NCBI GenBank assembly: GCA_038230215.1
Contig: JBBRNR010000009.1
Span: 1-64,000 of the forward strand
Direction of reading: 5' to 3'
Source of the DNA: DASVRZ01 sp038230215
Lineage (GTDB): Bacteria > Verrucomicrobiota > Verrucomicrobiia > Chthoniobacterales > DASVRZ01
DNA length: 64,000 bases
Below the pieces are notes generated by a model. It ran no database searches and was not told the DNA's origin. It saw only the letters and a program-made list of their open reading frames with translations. Of this stretch, positions 16,606 to 25,167 are shown piece by piece. Position 1 is the first letter of the stretch. Every line of letters begins with the position of its first letter. The translations under genes and the position numbers were made by a program.

Positions 16606-17145
16606 TTAGGAAAGGGAGGCGAAGAACTCGCTTTTTTGCTCGTGGGACGAGGACTCGGTCATGATTTTATCCTGGAGTTTCATGAGTCCCTCCAGCAACG
16701 CCTCGGGACGCGGAGGACAACCGGAAACATAGACATCGACCGGAATGAGCTGGTCGATCCCTTGGAGGACGGCGTAACTGCGATACATGCCGCCGCTCGA
16801 AGCGCAGGCACCCATCGCGATGCACCATTTTGGCTCGGGCATTTGGTCCCAGATGCGTTTGACGGAGAGGGCCATTTTGTAGGTGACTGTGCCGGCGACG
16901 ATCATGACGTCGGCCTGACGCGGGGAAAACCGCATGACCTCAGCTCCAAATCGAGCGATGTCGAAGCGGCTCGCACCCGTCGCCATGAGTTCGATCGCAC
17001 AACAGGCGAGTCCCATCGGCATGGGCCAGAGGGAGTTTTTGCGCATCCAGTTGATGGCGGAGTCGAGCTTGGTAAAAATGACATTGCCCTCGACCTTCGA
17101 GTCGTAGGCGGCGCTGGGATGGTCGGCTGGTGCGAGTGTTTCCAT
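16606..17145 (-). CDS. nuoB: NADH-quinone oxidoreductase subunit B
   Basis: A 179-residue NuoB, which carries the terminal 4Fe-4S cluster N2 that passes electrons to quinone. The cluster ligands are visible as the tandem cysteines in GLACCAIEL, Cys in MGACASSGG and Cys in VSGCPPRPE. RFDIARFGAEVMRFSPRQAD is also typical. ATG 17145 (METLAPADH) is preferred over the upstream ATG 17184, which adds an untypical hydrophobic leader. It heads a two-gene nuoBC unit, with no nuoA visible upstream. Confidence 0.95.
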   Translation of the reverse strand: METLAPADHPSAAYDSKVEGNVIFTKLDSAINWMRKNSLWPMPMGLACCAIELMATGASRFDIARFGAEVMRFSPRQADVMIVAGTVTYKMALSVKRIWDQMPEPKWCIAMGACASSGGMYRSYAVLQGIDQLIPVDVYVSGCPPRPEALLEGLMKLQDKIMTESSSHEQKSEFFASLS

Positions 17146-17208
17146 AGAAAATAGGTATCGTAAGAATCCTACGCAGCGAGGCAAGGAAAAGAAACTCGTC
17201 CGGGCAAA

Positions 17209-17559
17209 TTAACGGTCGAAGTTTTCGTCTTCGTTGTCGAGCGCGTCCTCCAGCGCCTCTTGGAAAAGAAGGAAGCGTTCGGTGATGAAAAGCGGATCGT
17301 TTTGCTCGGCGGAATTAACGCATTTCTCGATGTAATCCTCGATGGACAAGTGCAGATATTCCTCCGAATCCTCGTCGTCGCCAGGCTCGAGAAAGATCAC
17401 TTTGTGCGTCGCCTCAAAGGCGCACTTGGCCAACTCGAAGTCGAGCGTGTCAAACTCGTCGCTGAACAACTCCTCGATCTCCGTCTGCTCGTCGCACACC
17501 AGCGTGTTGCCGCTCACGCGAACGAGGATGGCGATGAAGGAATGGACGAGATAATTCAT
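17209..17559 (-). CDS. Small acidic protein of unknown function
   Basis: A 116-residue, very acidic protein (clusters FSDEFDTLDFE, PGDDEDSEEY, DNEDENFDR). ATG 17559 (MNYLVHSFIAIL) gives a compact protein; longer starts run into prmA. It lies between prmA and nuoB on the same strand and overlaps neither. No domain is recognised. Codon use resembles that of its neighbours, so I regard it as a real gene. Confidence 0.6.
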   Translation of the reverse strand: MNYLVHSFIAILVRVSGNTLVCDEQTEIEELFSDEFDTLDFELAKCAFEATHKVIFLEPGDDEDSEEYLHLSIEDYIEKCVNSAEQNDPLFITERFLLFQEALEDALDNEDENFDR

Positions 17560-17600
17560 ATGACGGCACTGGTGTAGAGACCGGGAGGGGGCTTGGCGAA

Positions 17601-18431
17601 CTATTTTCCTACGGCGCTGAGGCTCTGCGCCAGAAACGTGACCCATTTCCCGAGCCGGACTTCGCGGAGAATCTCGAATCCCGCTTGTGTGATGGCCATG
17701 CGACAGTCGTCAGCCTGAAAACGTAAAATGCCCGAGAGAATGAAGTAGCCACCGGGTGCGATGGCGGGTTGGATACGACTCCAACTCGCTAGAAACAGCT
17801 CGCTGAAGATGTTCGCCGTGACGACATCGTATTGGAACTCGGCCCTGAAATTCAACAAATCCTGCTGGCTCCACTGGATGAGGCGAACGGAGTTGACGCG
17901 GGCGTTTTCCCTGGCGGTGCGAATAGAAAATGGATCGTAATCGAACCCCGCGACAGGATTCGCTCCGAGTTTGCGCGCGGCAATGGCGAGCAGACCCGAG
18001 CCGGTGCCGACGTCGAGCAGACTCCATTTTTTCGCGATCAAAGTCTGCGCCACATCGCAAAGCAAGCGCAGGCAACTCGCCGTGGTCGGATGATCGCCCG
18101 TGCCAAAGGCGAGGCCGGCGGGAATGACGATTTCGCGAGGGTCGGACGGAGTTCCAGCCGATTCGACGATCAGAAAACGATCGCGAATCCGGATCGGCGC
18201 GTGCGCGGGGAGGACCGTCTTCCAATCATCCGTGACTTCGGCGACTGCGCCAGAGGCGAATTCCATTTGAATGGCAGTCGCCTCGGCACGGGTCTCGGCG
18301 AAATACTGAATTGTCTGCCGCTGTTTTCCAGGCGTCCGCGTGACCACGAGCCGAGTCGCATCCCAATGGGAAAGTCGCAGAAGAGTGTCATCCAAATGGG
18401 ACGGAAGGCATGTGATCGACCAGACGTGCAT
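17601..18431 (-). CDS. prmA: Ribosomal protein L11 methyltransferase
   Basis: A 276-residue SAM-dependent methyltransferase that trimethylates ribosomal protein L11. Typical PrmA motifs are IPAGLAFGTGDHPTT, SLLDVGTGSGLLAIAARKLGA (SAM motif I), GFDYDPFSIRTARENARVN and VVTANIFSELF (the ANIL-type motif IV). The N-terminal substrate-recognition domain is divergent and the protein is somewhat shorter than the Escherichia coli enzyme. Confidence 0.88.
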   Translation of the reverse strand: MHVWSITCLPSHLDDTLLRLSHWDATRLVVTRTPGKQRQTIQYFAETRAEATAIQMEFASGAVAEVTDDWKTVLPAHAPIRIRDRFLIVESAGTPSDPREIVIPAGLAFGTGDHPTTASCLRLLCDVAQTLIAKKWSLLDVGTGSGLLAIAARKLGANPVAGFDYDPFSIRTARENARVNSVRLIQWSQQDLLNFRAEFQYDVVTANIFSELFLASWSRIQPAIAPGGYFILSGILRFQADDCRMAITQAGFEILREVRLGKWVTFLAQSLSAVGK

Positions 18432-18479
18432 GAGCGATCCTAGCGATCCCGCACCAGCGCCGCCAATCGAATTGCACTC

Positions 18480-19223
18480 CTAGCTTTCCGGTTTGTCAGA
18501 CTTTGCCGACTTCTTCGCCTTGCCGGATTTGGAGGAAGGTTTGGCGCGCTTGGCTGGCTTTTCTTTCGTCACTTTTTTGACTGCAGGTTTTCGGGTACGC
18601 TTCGGTTTCTCAGGCAGCGGTAAAATTTCTGATTCGACTTCAATGGTTTTCTCAAACAGCTCGATCGCCGTCTGCGCGACCTGGCCCGTTTCGTAATAAG
18701 TGTAGGCTCCCACGCCCAGCGCGCCGACGATGGGCAGCCAGCGTGCGATGCCTTTGCCGAGTAATCGCTGGGTGACTTTGAGTCCAATCTTGCCCGCGAT
18801 GTTTTGCAGCACCAGCAAAGTCGGACGGCGAACGAACACGCTCTCACCTACAATTACGACGAGGGCCCCGACAGCCGGGGCGGCAGATGCTTTGAAGAGG
18901 CAGAAAAGCATCTGCTCGCGGGTGAGTTTAGATTTCTGCCCGTAAACCGCGGCGATGTCGGCGACCATCTGGATTTGCAGCCGCCAGATCGTCGCGAGCT
19001 CGGGAAGAAGTGTCACCATTCCCGCGAGACCCGGAGGAGCGGCAAGAGCGCCAGCGGCTAGCGCAGCCTTCACGGCCGAGGCGGAGGCGATCTGTCGGGC
19101 GCGTTCCAGTGGAGTGCCACTGCGATGTTCGCCAGTGCTGGGAATGTGGCCGACGGCATCCAGAATCGCAGTGGTGAGTCGCGAGTGAACGCTTTTGACG
19201 AGGTTCGGATCGGATTCAGGCAT
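18480..19223 (-). CDS. EcsC-like protein with Lys-rich tail
   Basis: A 247-residue protein. Residues about 40-180 resemble the EcsC family: Ala/Gly-rich amphipathic helices, PPGLAGMVTLLPELATIWRLQ followed by IAAVYGQKSKLTREQML, and LLGKGIARWLPIVGALGVG. The last 45 residues are a low-complexity Lys/Ala/Ser tail (KPKRTRKPAVKKVTKEKP and onwards), probably disordered and nucleic-acid or membrane binding. EcsC proteins are poorly understood. The gene stands alone on the minus strand. Confidence 0.65.
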   Translation of the reverse strand: MPESDPNLVKSVHSRLTTAILDAVGHIPSTGEHRSGTPLERARQIASASAVKAALAAGALAAPPGLAGMVTLLPELATIWRLQIQMVADIAAVYGQKSKLTREQMLFCLFKASAAPAVGALVVIVGESVFVRRPTLLVLQNIAGKIGLKVTQRLLGKGIARWLPIVGALGVGAYTYYETGQVAQTAIELFEKTIEVESEILPLPEKPKRTRKPAVKKVTKEKPAKRAKPSSKSGKAKKSAKSDKPES

Positions 19224-19267
19224 GGCTGTTAGCTAATCGTTTTTTGGAGTCGCATCCGGGTGTTTTT

Positions 19268-20416
19268 TTAATGGGCGGCGCGGAGAATCGGACGGTCCAG
19301 CCAATACTTGTCTGCGACACCTTTGCGGTAGGCTTCGAGCGCCTCGGGGGTTGAATTCACATGGAGGTTACTGTAGCTGTCGTCGGCGTTTTGCCAGCGC
19401 TCGTGCCAGAAGACGGCGGCCTTTACAAACGGCTTCTGACGCATGGTTAGAAAGGCGTCCCCAATCCAGTGCGCCTTGTTTCCCTCCTTCGGAAATTCGC
19501 CGACTCCCCATTCAGCTAACATCACGGGTTTGCTTGGGTCGAGCGCGTGAATTTCCGTCACCGGCCAGTCGAAAAGCGGCGGAAAATCAGCGAACGCATC
19601 CACGCCCTTGAACTGCTCACCATAGACGCTCAACGCGAGCCAGTCCACATAGTCAGAGCCGGGATAGTATTGGGCCATCACGTTCCAGAGATCGTTAGGC
19701 TCAGCGTAGTTGTTAGCATGGAAAACCCAAAGCACGTTCCTGGCTCCCCGCGCCCGCACGCGATCGACAACGTGCCGAAAAGCGCGCTTGTAAACATCGG
19801 GTCCAACCGGCGGAAAATCCGGCGTCTTCATAGGCACATGATAGCCCGGGATCGGAGTCGGATTCGCATGGGGCGTGGAGCCAGGAACGGGGGTTTTACC
19901 GCCGTAGAATGAGCCCGACCACGGGAACCAGTTGCCATTCATTTCGTTGCCAAAGGAGACCAGCATCGGACTTCCAATGGCCTTGGCAGCGTCACCCCAG
20001 TCATCGATGTAAGCGTCCCATTTTCCCTCGTTGATGGCGTTGAGGTTGAAACGATCCGGGCCTTTCTTCGCGATGATTTCCTGATCGTAAGGCTTGTCCC
20101 ACGGCGACCAGAAAATGAGCGGGATGCTCTGGTGGCGGACGATGATTTGAATGTTAGACGTGGGAAAGTTTTGCTCTCCCCAATAGCTAGAAGAAGCGAC
20201 GATAGCCTGGTGTTTGCCGACTAGTTTTTCAAACGAATCGATCTTGTCCAACGTAACATCGTCCTCGTTGTCGCCGAAATCCATGTAGGCTCCGGTGTAA
20301 GCACCAGTCGCCGGCACCGCCAGCGTCTGCGGAACGGAGGGTTTCATCGGAGTTACATTCGACTCTGGCCTGCAACCTGCGCCTAGGGCTAGTAAGACAA
20401 AAAGAAATTTTTTCAT
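19268..20416 (-). CDS. Glycoside hydrolase family 26-like lipoprotein
   Basis: A 382-residue exported protein. The N-terminal MKKFLFVLLALGAGC is a lipoprotein signal with lipid-anchored Cys15. The catalytic domain shows GH26 hallmarks: FGNEMNGNWFPW with general acid/base Glu158, and MLAEWGVGEFP with the likely nucleophile Glu. GH26 enzymes cleave beta-mannans and related glucans. Its start overlaps the stop of the polysaccharide synthase fusion by 4 bp (ATGA), so it is probably devoted to trimming the polymer made by that enzyme. The exact substrate is unknown. Confidence 0.85.
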   Translation of the reverse strand: MKKFLFVLLALGAGCRPESNVTPMKPSVPQTLAVPATGAYTGAYMDFGDNEDDVTLDKIDSFEKLVGKHQAIVASSSYWGEQNFPTSNIQIIVRHQSIPLIFWSPWDKPYDQEIIAKKGPDRFNLNAINEGKWDAYIDDWGDAAKAIGSPMLVSFGNEMNGNWFPWSGSFYGGKTPVPGSTPHANPTPIPGYHVPMKTPDFPPVGPDVYKRAFRHVVDRVRARGARNVLWVFHANNYAEPNDLWNVMAQYYPGSDYVDWLALSVYGEQFKGVDAFADFPPLFDWPVTEIHALDPSKPVMLAEWGVGEFPKEGNKAHWIGDAFLTMRQKPFVKAAVFWHERWQNADDSYSNLHVNSTPEALEAYRKGVADKYWLDRPILRAAH

Positions 20417-23400
20417 GGGATTGTGGGACGATGCATGGTGACGGATGCCGTGCGTTCCAGCTTACCCCAGCCGATAATGACGCCGCGTAAAGCTTGAAAG
20501 ATGGATTTCCAGATCACCCAGCTAAAGAGCGGTCGATAAATGAAGCGCATCGGGAGTACTATCCACGCTTTCCAAAGGGACTCGCGCTCCATCCAGCAGG
20601 CAACGACTGCGAGAATAAAGTCTGTGAGTAGAAACACTAACATGTAGGGCAGCACGACCTCGGCGTTGCCGAAATAGAGCGAGATGAGCAGATACAAATC
20701 AACGAGCGGTGTGATGGCGACTAACAAAATTTGAAAGAACCAGACGCTCGGCAGGGCGAAAAGTCCAAGTGCCCGGAAGCGTGGATTGAAGACGAGGTCG
20801 CGGTGTTTCCAGAGGCATTGCAACGTCCCGAAAGCCCAGCGGAAACGCTGCTTCGCCAGTGTGCGAAAAGTCTCCGGGGCCTCCGTCCAGGCGATGGCTC
20901 CGGGAGCGTAATCCACCTTCCAACTGGAGCGATGCAAAGCCAATGTTAGATCGGTGTCCTCCGCGAGTGTGTCGGTGCTGATGCCGCCGACTTCCTCGAT
21001 AACGGATTTGCGAAACGCGCTGATCGCGCCGGGTGCTACGGTGATGCAATCCAGGCCCGCATAGGCGCGGCGGTCGAGGTTGAACCCGCAGATGTATTCG
21101 AGCGCCTGGCAGCGCGCGATGAAAGAGCGCAGATTGCCGACTTTCGCGTGGCCGGAGACGGCTCCCACTTCCTCGTCGGCCAGCGGAATGACGAGGTGGC
21201 GGATGGTTCCCGGTTCGAAATGGGTGTCGGCATCGAGGAAAATAATGATCTCACTCACTGCCGCGGCGACGCCGTTTTGCAGCGCGACGGATTTTCCGGA
21301 GTTGGGCTGCTCGATGAGTCGAATGCGCGGCTCGGCGACTAACATTCTTCTAACAACGTCACTTGTGGCGTCCTTCGAGCCGTCGTTGACCACGAGTATC
21401 TCGACCGTCCCCGGATAATCGGTGTCCAGCACCGACTGCAAAGTGGCGGCGATGACTTTTTCCTCGTTGTAAGCGGCGATGATCACCGTGACCGGCGGAT
21501 GGAAATTTACACTGCCGGGCGGAATGTTAGGCCGATGCCGCGTCGCCAAAAACGCGACGACCAGGGTACGCAATCCGACCAGCACAGTGGCCACGATCAT
21601 GAAGGCCCAGAGAAAATTGGCGGCGAAACGCAGGATGTCGAAACCCAGGCTGCTAACAATGCGAGAAAATCCCTGTTTATCTCCCAGAACCTTCGGCATG
21701 AGGTCGGCGTGCGACATGGAAAGCAGTGCCTCGAGCGGAACGATTTTATCGCCGCGTTGCAGGAGATAATCAATGATCGCGGGCAGGGCATCCACCGTTT
21801 GCGAGCGGTCGCCTCCGGCGTCGTGCAAGAGAACGATATTACCCAAATGGCGGTTTTGCCGGACGCGATCCACGATCTGACCGGCACCCGGTCGCGCCCA
21901 ATCCTCCGGGTCGATATTTTCCAGAACTATCAAGTAATTTAAGTCCTCGGCGATAGCCAGCGGGACGAGTTCCGCTGTGCTGGAGGGTTGCGAGTCGGCG
22001 GTGTAAGGCGGACGAAAAAGCGTCGTGGAATAGCCGGTGATGCTCTCGATCAGGCGCTGGGTGGCGTTGAGTTCCAATCGAATCTGCGCCTCGGAAATGA
22101 GGCCGAGATTGGCGTGGGTGTAGGTGTGGTTGCCAAGGTTGTGACCCTCGTCGAGAATGCGCCGGACGAGGCTCGGATATTTTTCGGCCCGGCTGCCGAC
22201 GAGGAAGAACGTGGCCTTTAATCCCCGCTCCTTGAGGATGTCCAAAATCTTCGGCGTCCAGCGTGGGTCAGGCCCGTCGTCAAAGGTCAGACTGACCATT
22301 TTCGGATCGGAGCCGCCCTGATGATAGAGCGTCGGGAAAGTGGGAAAATCATTGTAAACGGAGCCGAAATGTCCGTCTGCATCGGCGGTCACCGTGCGCT
22401 GGCCCGGCTCCTTCGATTGATCGACGGAAACGATTTCACCACGGCCTACATTGGTTACCGTGTCGCTGGCGGGGAGCCGGTTCATCGTGGCGAGATCGGA
22501 GGATTGCGGAGTCGCTGGAAAGCCGATAACGGACCAGATCGCCGGATCTTCGGAGCCGATTGAGTTGATCGCAAATCCGCCCCATTTCATTTTGCGAACG
22601 ACTTGCAGTTGATTCAGAAACGTCGTGCCGTCGAGAAACCAGACCGTGTGCGCGACCGGGCCTTCATAGTAGGAAAACGTCGGATTGTAGAGTGGCGGTT
22701 CGAGTTTGACCGTGTCGATGCCGGAGTAACTGGCCCGGCTCATGGCCTCGGCAAAGGTGATCGTCTCAGCCGTTTTCTCACCCGCCGCCCAGTCGTAGCC
22801 GTAGTTGCCGAGGGCCGCGATCCATTGGCCGGGCGCGCCGAAACCGCTGAGTTCTTCCAAGCAATTTTCCACCCAATCCTGACCAGCGACCGGGCCCGGC
22901 TCATCGGTCTCCGAATCCTGGTCGGAGAGCGCGGCGACGAAGTGATCGACCACTCCAGAAAGCGTGTCGAGATCGAAGACTTTCGCATCGTCACCGACGG
23001 AAACCGTGAGCCAGATCTCCCGATTTTTACCATGCACCGCGTCGGCCAGTTGAGTGATGAGCTGCGTAACCTCGTCCTGATAAGTGGGGTCGAGATTTTC
23101 CCAATCGAGTATGAGTCCACTGGCACCGACATCGTCCAGCTCGTGTAAAACTTGAGCGAAAAACTGGTCGCGCCGCAGTTGTGGTCCGGTGGCAAGACTC
23201 TCGATCGCCTCGGGCTGCCAGGCGTCGTCGAGAAGATTGTTCAGCGTGGGAAAGAGGGCGAGCTTGTTGCGCTGCGTGAGGTCGATCACTGCGGAGTCGC
23301 GGTCGAACACGAGGCGCCCGTTCCCATCGACGACGGACATCCAGTCGGTGCAGACGTGGGTGAGTTTCGAGGCGTGTTTTTCGAGTGAGAGGATACTGTA

Positions 23401-23742
23401 GGGATTCGACTTCACGTAGAAACCGGCGCGAATTTCCTGGGTCGGCCGCAACGGCATGTGCGGCACCGGTTTGATTGTGGAATGGGTCTGGAAGAAATGC
23501 TTGAAACCCTGTGTCGGCAGCGGTGGCGGCAGAGGATTTTTGAAGGCGGAAAGCTGGCCTTTCAAGTGGCGCACAGACTTCGGCAGCGCGAGTTCGGGCC
23601 TGAGGAGGAGCGACTGAATGAAGACAACGAGCGAAAGAAAAACCAGGACTCCGATGAGGATGACGTGCCGCCGGAAACGCGGCCAGCGATGGCCCCAAGG
23701 ATCCTGAAAAATAAAGCGCGCATGGGGTTTTGGGGGCGGCAT
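20413..23742 (-). CDS. Tri-domain exopolysaccharide enzyme: GH18-like, NodB deacetylase, GT2 synthase
   Basis: A 1109-residue fusion. One membrane helix (about 25-48) leads to a GH18-like periplasmic domain (about 100-430) with ASGLILDWENLDP. A NodB polysaccharide deacetylase follows (about 480-690) with TFDDGPDPRW, NHTYTHANLG and RPPYTADS. Another helix (about 705-735) leads to a family 2 glycosyltransferase (about 750-980) with IIAAYNEEKVI, VVNDGSKDAT, DADTHF, EDTDLTLALHR and KQRFRWAFGT, then C-terminal helices. The NodB plus GH18-like pair parallels PgaB and the GT2 part parallels PgaC of poly-N-acetylglucosamine systems, here on one chain. The GH26 lipoprotein gene overlaps its 3' end. 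Substrate identity is inference. Confidence 0.9.
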   Translation of the reverse strand: MPPPKPHARFIFQDPWGHRWPRFRRHVILIGVLVFLSLVVFIQSLLLRPELALPKSVRHLKGQLSAFKNPLPPPLPTQGFKHFFQTHSTIKPVPHMPLRPTQEIRAGFYVKSNPYSILSLEKHASKLTHVCTDWMSVVDGNGRLVFDRDSAVIDLTQRNKLALFPTLNNLLDDAWQPEAIESLATGPQLRRDQFFAQVLHELDDVGASGLILDWENLDPTYQDEVTQLITQLADAVHGKNREIWLTVSVGDDAKVFDLDTLSGVVDHFVAALSDQDSETDEPGPVAGQDWVENCLEELSGFGAPGQWIAALGNYGYDWAAGEKTAETITFAEAMSRASYSGIDTVKLEPPLYNPTFSYYEGPVAHTVWFLDGTTFLNQLQVVRKMKWGGFAINSIGSEDPAIWSVIGFPATPQSSDLATMNRLPASDTVTNVGRGEIVSVDQSKEPGQRTVTADADGHFGSVYNDFPTFPTLYHQGGSDPKMVSLTFDDGPDPRWTPKILDILKERGLKATFFLVGSRAEKYPSLVRRILDEGHNLGNHTYTHANLGLISEAQIRLELNATQRLIESITGYSTTLFRPPYTADSQPSSTAELVPLAIAEDLNYLIVLENIDPEDWARPGAGQIVDRVRQNRHLGNIVLLHDAGGDRSQTVDALPAIIDYLLQRGDKIVPLEALLSMSHADLMPKVLGDKQGFSRIVSSLGFDILRFAANFLWAFMIVATVLVGLRTLVVAFLATRHRPNIPPGSVNFHPPVTVIIAAYNEEKVIAATLQSVLDTDYPGTVEILVVNDGSKDATSDVVRRMLVAEPRIRLIEQPNSGKSVALQNGVAAAVSEIIIFLDADTHFEPGTIRHLVIPLADEEVGAVSGHAKVGNLRSFIARCQALEYICGFNLDRRAYAGLDCITVAPGAISAFRKSVIEEVGGISTDTLAEDTDLTLALHRSSWKVDYAPGAIAWTEAPETFRTLAKQRFRWAFGTLQCLWKHRDLVFNPRFRALGLFALPSVWFFQILLVAITPLVDLYLLISLYFGNAEVVLPYMLVFLLTDFILAVVACWMERESLWKAWIVLPMRFIYRPLFSWVIWKSIFQALRGVIIGWGKLERTASVTMHRPTIP

Positions 23743-23748
23743 GGTGAT

Positions 23749-24654
23749 CTAACTCGTGATGCGCTGGAGAAGCGCGTGGAGCAGTTCCAGCCGCGGCATA
23801 TCGGCCCCGGCGGCGTGGGCGCGGCGCAGCGGCTCGCCCCAAATGGCCTCGACCTCGACAGGCAGGCCGCGCTGAAAATCCACCAGGCTCGACGGACGAT
23901 ACGGGCCCATGTCGAGGCTACGAGCAATTTCCAAGGTCGGCGTATTTTCCGGGATGTGATAGCCCAGCACGGCGGCGGCCACGAGGACTTCGCTCATGAG
24001 AGCCTCGACTTGTTTTTTTAAAAGCGGAGTTCCAAGCAAATCTTCGACAGTCGCCTTTCCGGCAACGATGGAGAGGCCGTTGAAGGGAATGTTCCAGAGA
24101 AGTTTACGCCAGCGTTCCCAAGGCATGTTTTCGGCGAGGCGGCAGTCGATCCGGGCCGCTTGAAAAGCCTCGACGACCCGCAGTGCGCGGGGCGTGGAAG
24201 GTCCGTTTGCCTCGCCAAGGGCTACGCCGCCGTGGCCGTAATGCTCGATCACGCCTGGGGCGGTGCGGGTAAGACAGACGAAGCAAAGTCCGCTCAGAAT
24301 ACGCCCAAAGCCGAAGTGCAGACCGAGAAATTCCTCGTTGCCCAGCCCGTTCTGGAGTGTGAGGAGAATCGTTTCCGATCCGAGTAAGGGTGGAATCAAA
24401 GTCGGCAGGACATCATTCGCGGTCGTCTTCAACGCGATAATAACTAGATCGACCGGCCCCATTTCCTCTGTCGATCCGAAGGCAGGAACGTCCTTCAAAT
24501 GCACATCGCCGTCCGGGCTGGTGATCCGCAAACCCTCGCGCCGAACCGTCTCCAAGTCGGATCGCATCAGAAAGCGGACGTCGTTGCCAGACTGCAAAAG
24601 CCGCGTGCCGTAGTAACACCCGACAGCGCCTGAACCAACGATTGCGATCTTCAT
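23749..24654 (-). CDS. panE: 2-dehydropantoate 2-reductase (ketopantoate reductase)
   Basis: A 301-residue NADPH-dependent enzyme of pantothenate/CoA synthesis. The Rossmann motif MKIAIVGSGAVGCYYG sits at the N-terminus, supporting ATG 24654 over an ATG nine codons upstream. Catalytic and binding segments include ALKTTAN, TLQNGLGNEE, and WRKLLWNIPFNGLSIVAG with the catalytic Lys. C-terminal residues PSSLVDFQRGLPVEVEAIWGEPLRRA are typical of the family. It ends 6 bp before the polysaccharide synthase start on the same strand. Related reductases exist, so the substrate is fairly but not fully certain. Confidence 0.85.
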   Translation of the reverse strand: MKIAIVGSGAVGCYYGTRLLQSGNDVRFLMRSDLETVRREGLRITSPDGDVHLKDVPAFGSTEEMGPVDLVIIALKTTANDVLPTLIPPLLGSETILLTLQNGLGNEEFLGLHFGFGRILSGLCFVCLTRTAPGVIEHYGHGGVALGEANGPSTPRALRVVEAFQAARIDCRLAENMPWERWRKLLWNIPFNGLSIVAGKATVEDLLGTPLLKKQVEALMSEVLVAAAVLGYHIPENTPTLEIARSLDMGPYRPSSLVDFQRGLPVEVEAIWGEPLRRAHAAGADMPRLELLHALLQRITS

Positions 24655-24687
24655 TTGGAAACCTGCTGAACGCTGGGTCAACAGTGT

Positions 24688-25107
24688 TTAATGGCTGGAA
24701 CCGGCGGCCTGTGTTTTTGCGACCGGTCCTTCGCCCGGGGACGAGACTTCCGAGGGATTCGTGAGCAGGCGTTTGAGGGATTCCACCTGCTGTTTGAGCG
24801 AAGCGTTTTCGGCGATAACTTTTTCCATCTGCACGAGCAACGCCTCCATCTCCGGAGTGCTGGTTTTAGCCTCTTCGGGGGCGAGTTTGAGTTGCTGGCG
24901 GGAGATCGGTCGTAGGCTGGCAGTCCTGACTTTGACTACTCCCTTTGGCGTCTTCATTTGGACGGTTTGTGCGTCGCGATCTACGATTTCCCCGCGAACC
25001 ACGGTGCCGTTGAGGAGGTAGAGGACGGTTGAATCCGCCGCCGCCATCAGGCTTCCGGCGATCAGGAAGAAAGCGCCGCTAAACAAACATAAGGGACGAA
25101 CGCGCAT
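24688..25107 (-). CDS. Exported coiled-coil protein, unknown function
   Basis: A 139-residue protein with a signal peptide (MRVRPLCLFSGAFFLIAG, cleavage near SLMAAA). A small beta-rich segment follows (VLYLLNGTVVRGEIVDRDAQ ... VKMRTP-like KTPKGVVKVRTASL), resembling the SH3/LSm-like 'STG-V-RG-I' pattern of secreted Verrucomicrobial proteins. A coiled coil at residues about 85-115 leads to a Ser/Pro-rich tail. It probably acts in the periplasm. It lies upstream of panE on the same strand, divergent from the amidase gene. Confidence 0.65.
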   Translation of the reverse strand: MRVRPLCLFSGAFFLIAGSLMAAADSTVLYLLNGTVVRGEIVDRDAQTVQMKTPKGVVKVRTASLRPISRQQLKLAPEEAKTSTPEMEALLVQMEKVIAENASLKQQVESLKRLLTNPSEVSSPGEGPVAKTQAAGSSH

Positions 25108-25167
25108 GGATTTCGTTGAGTTTTAGATGTTGTCAGTATTCTTTCAATGCAAAATGCGGCGTCACTC

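Noticed and set aside
20731..23148. Plus-strand ORFs over the GH18-NodB-GT2 gene
   Set aside because: Antisense shadows of a gene with several independent catalytic motifs.
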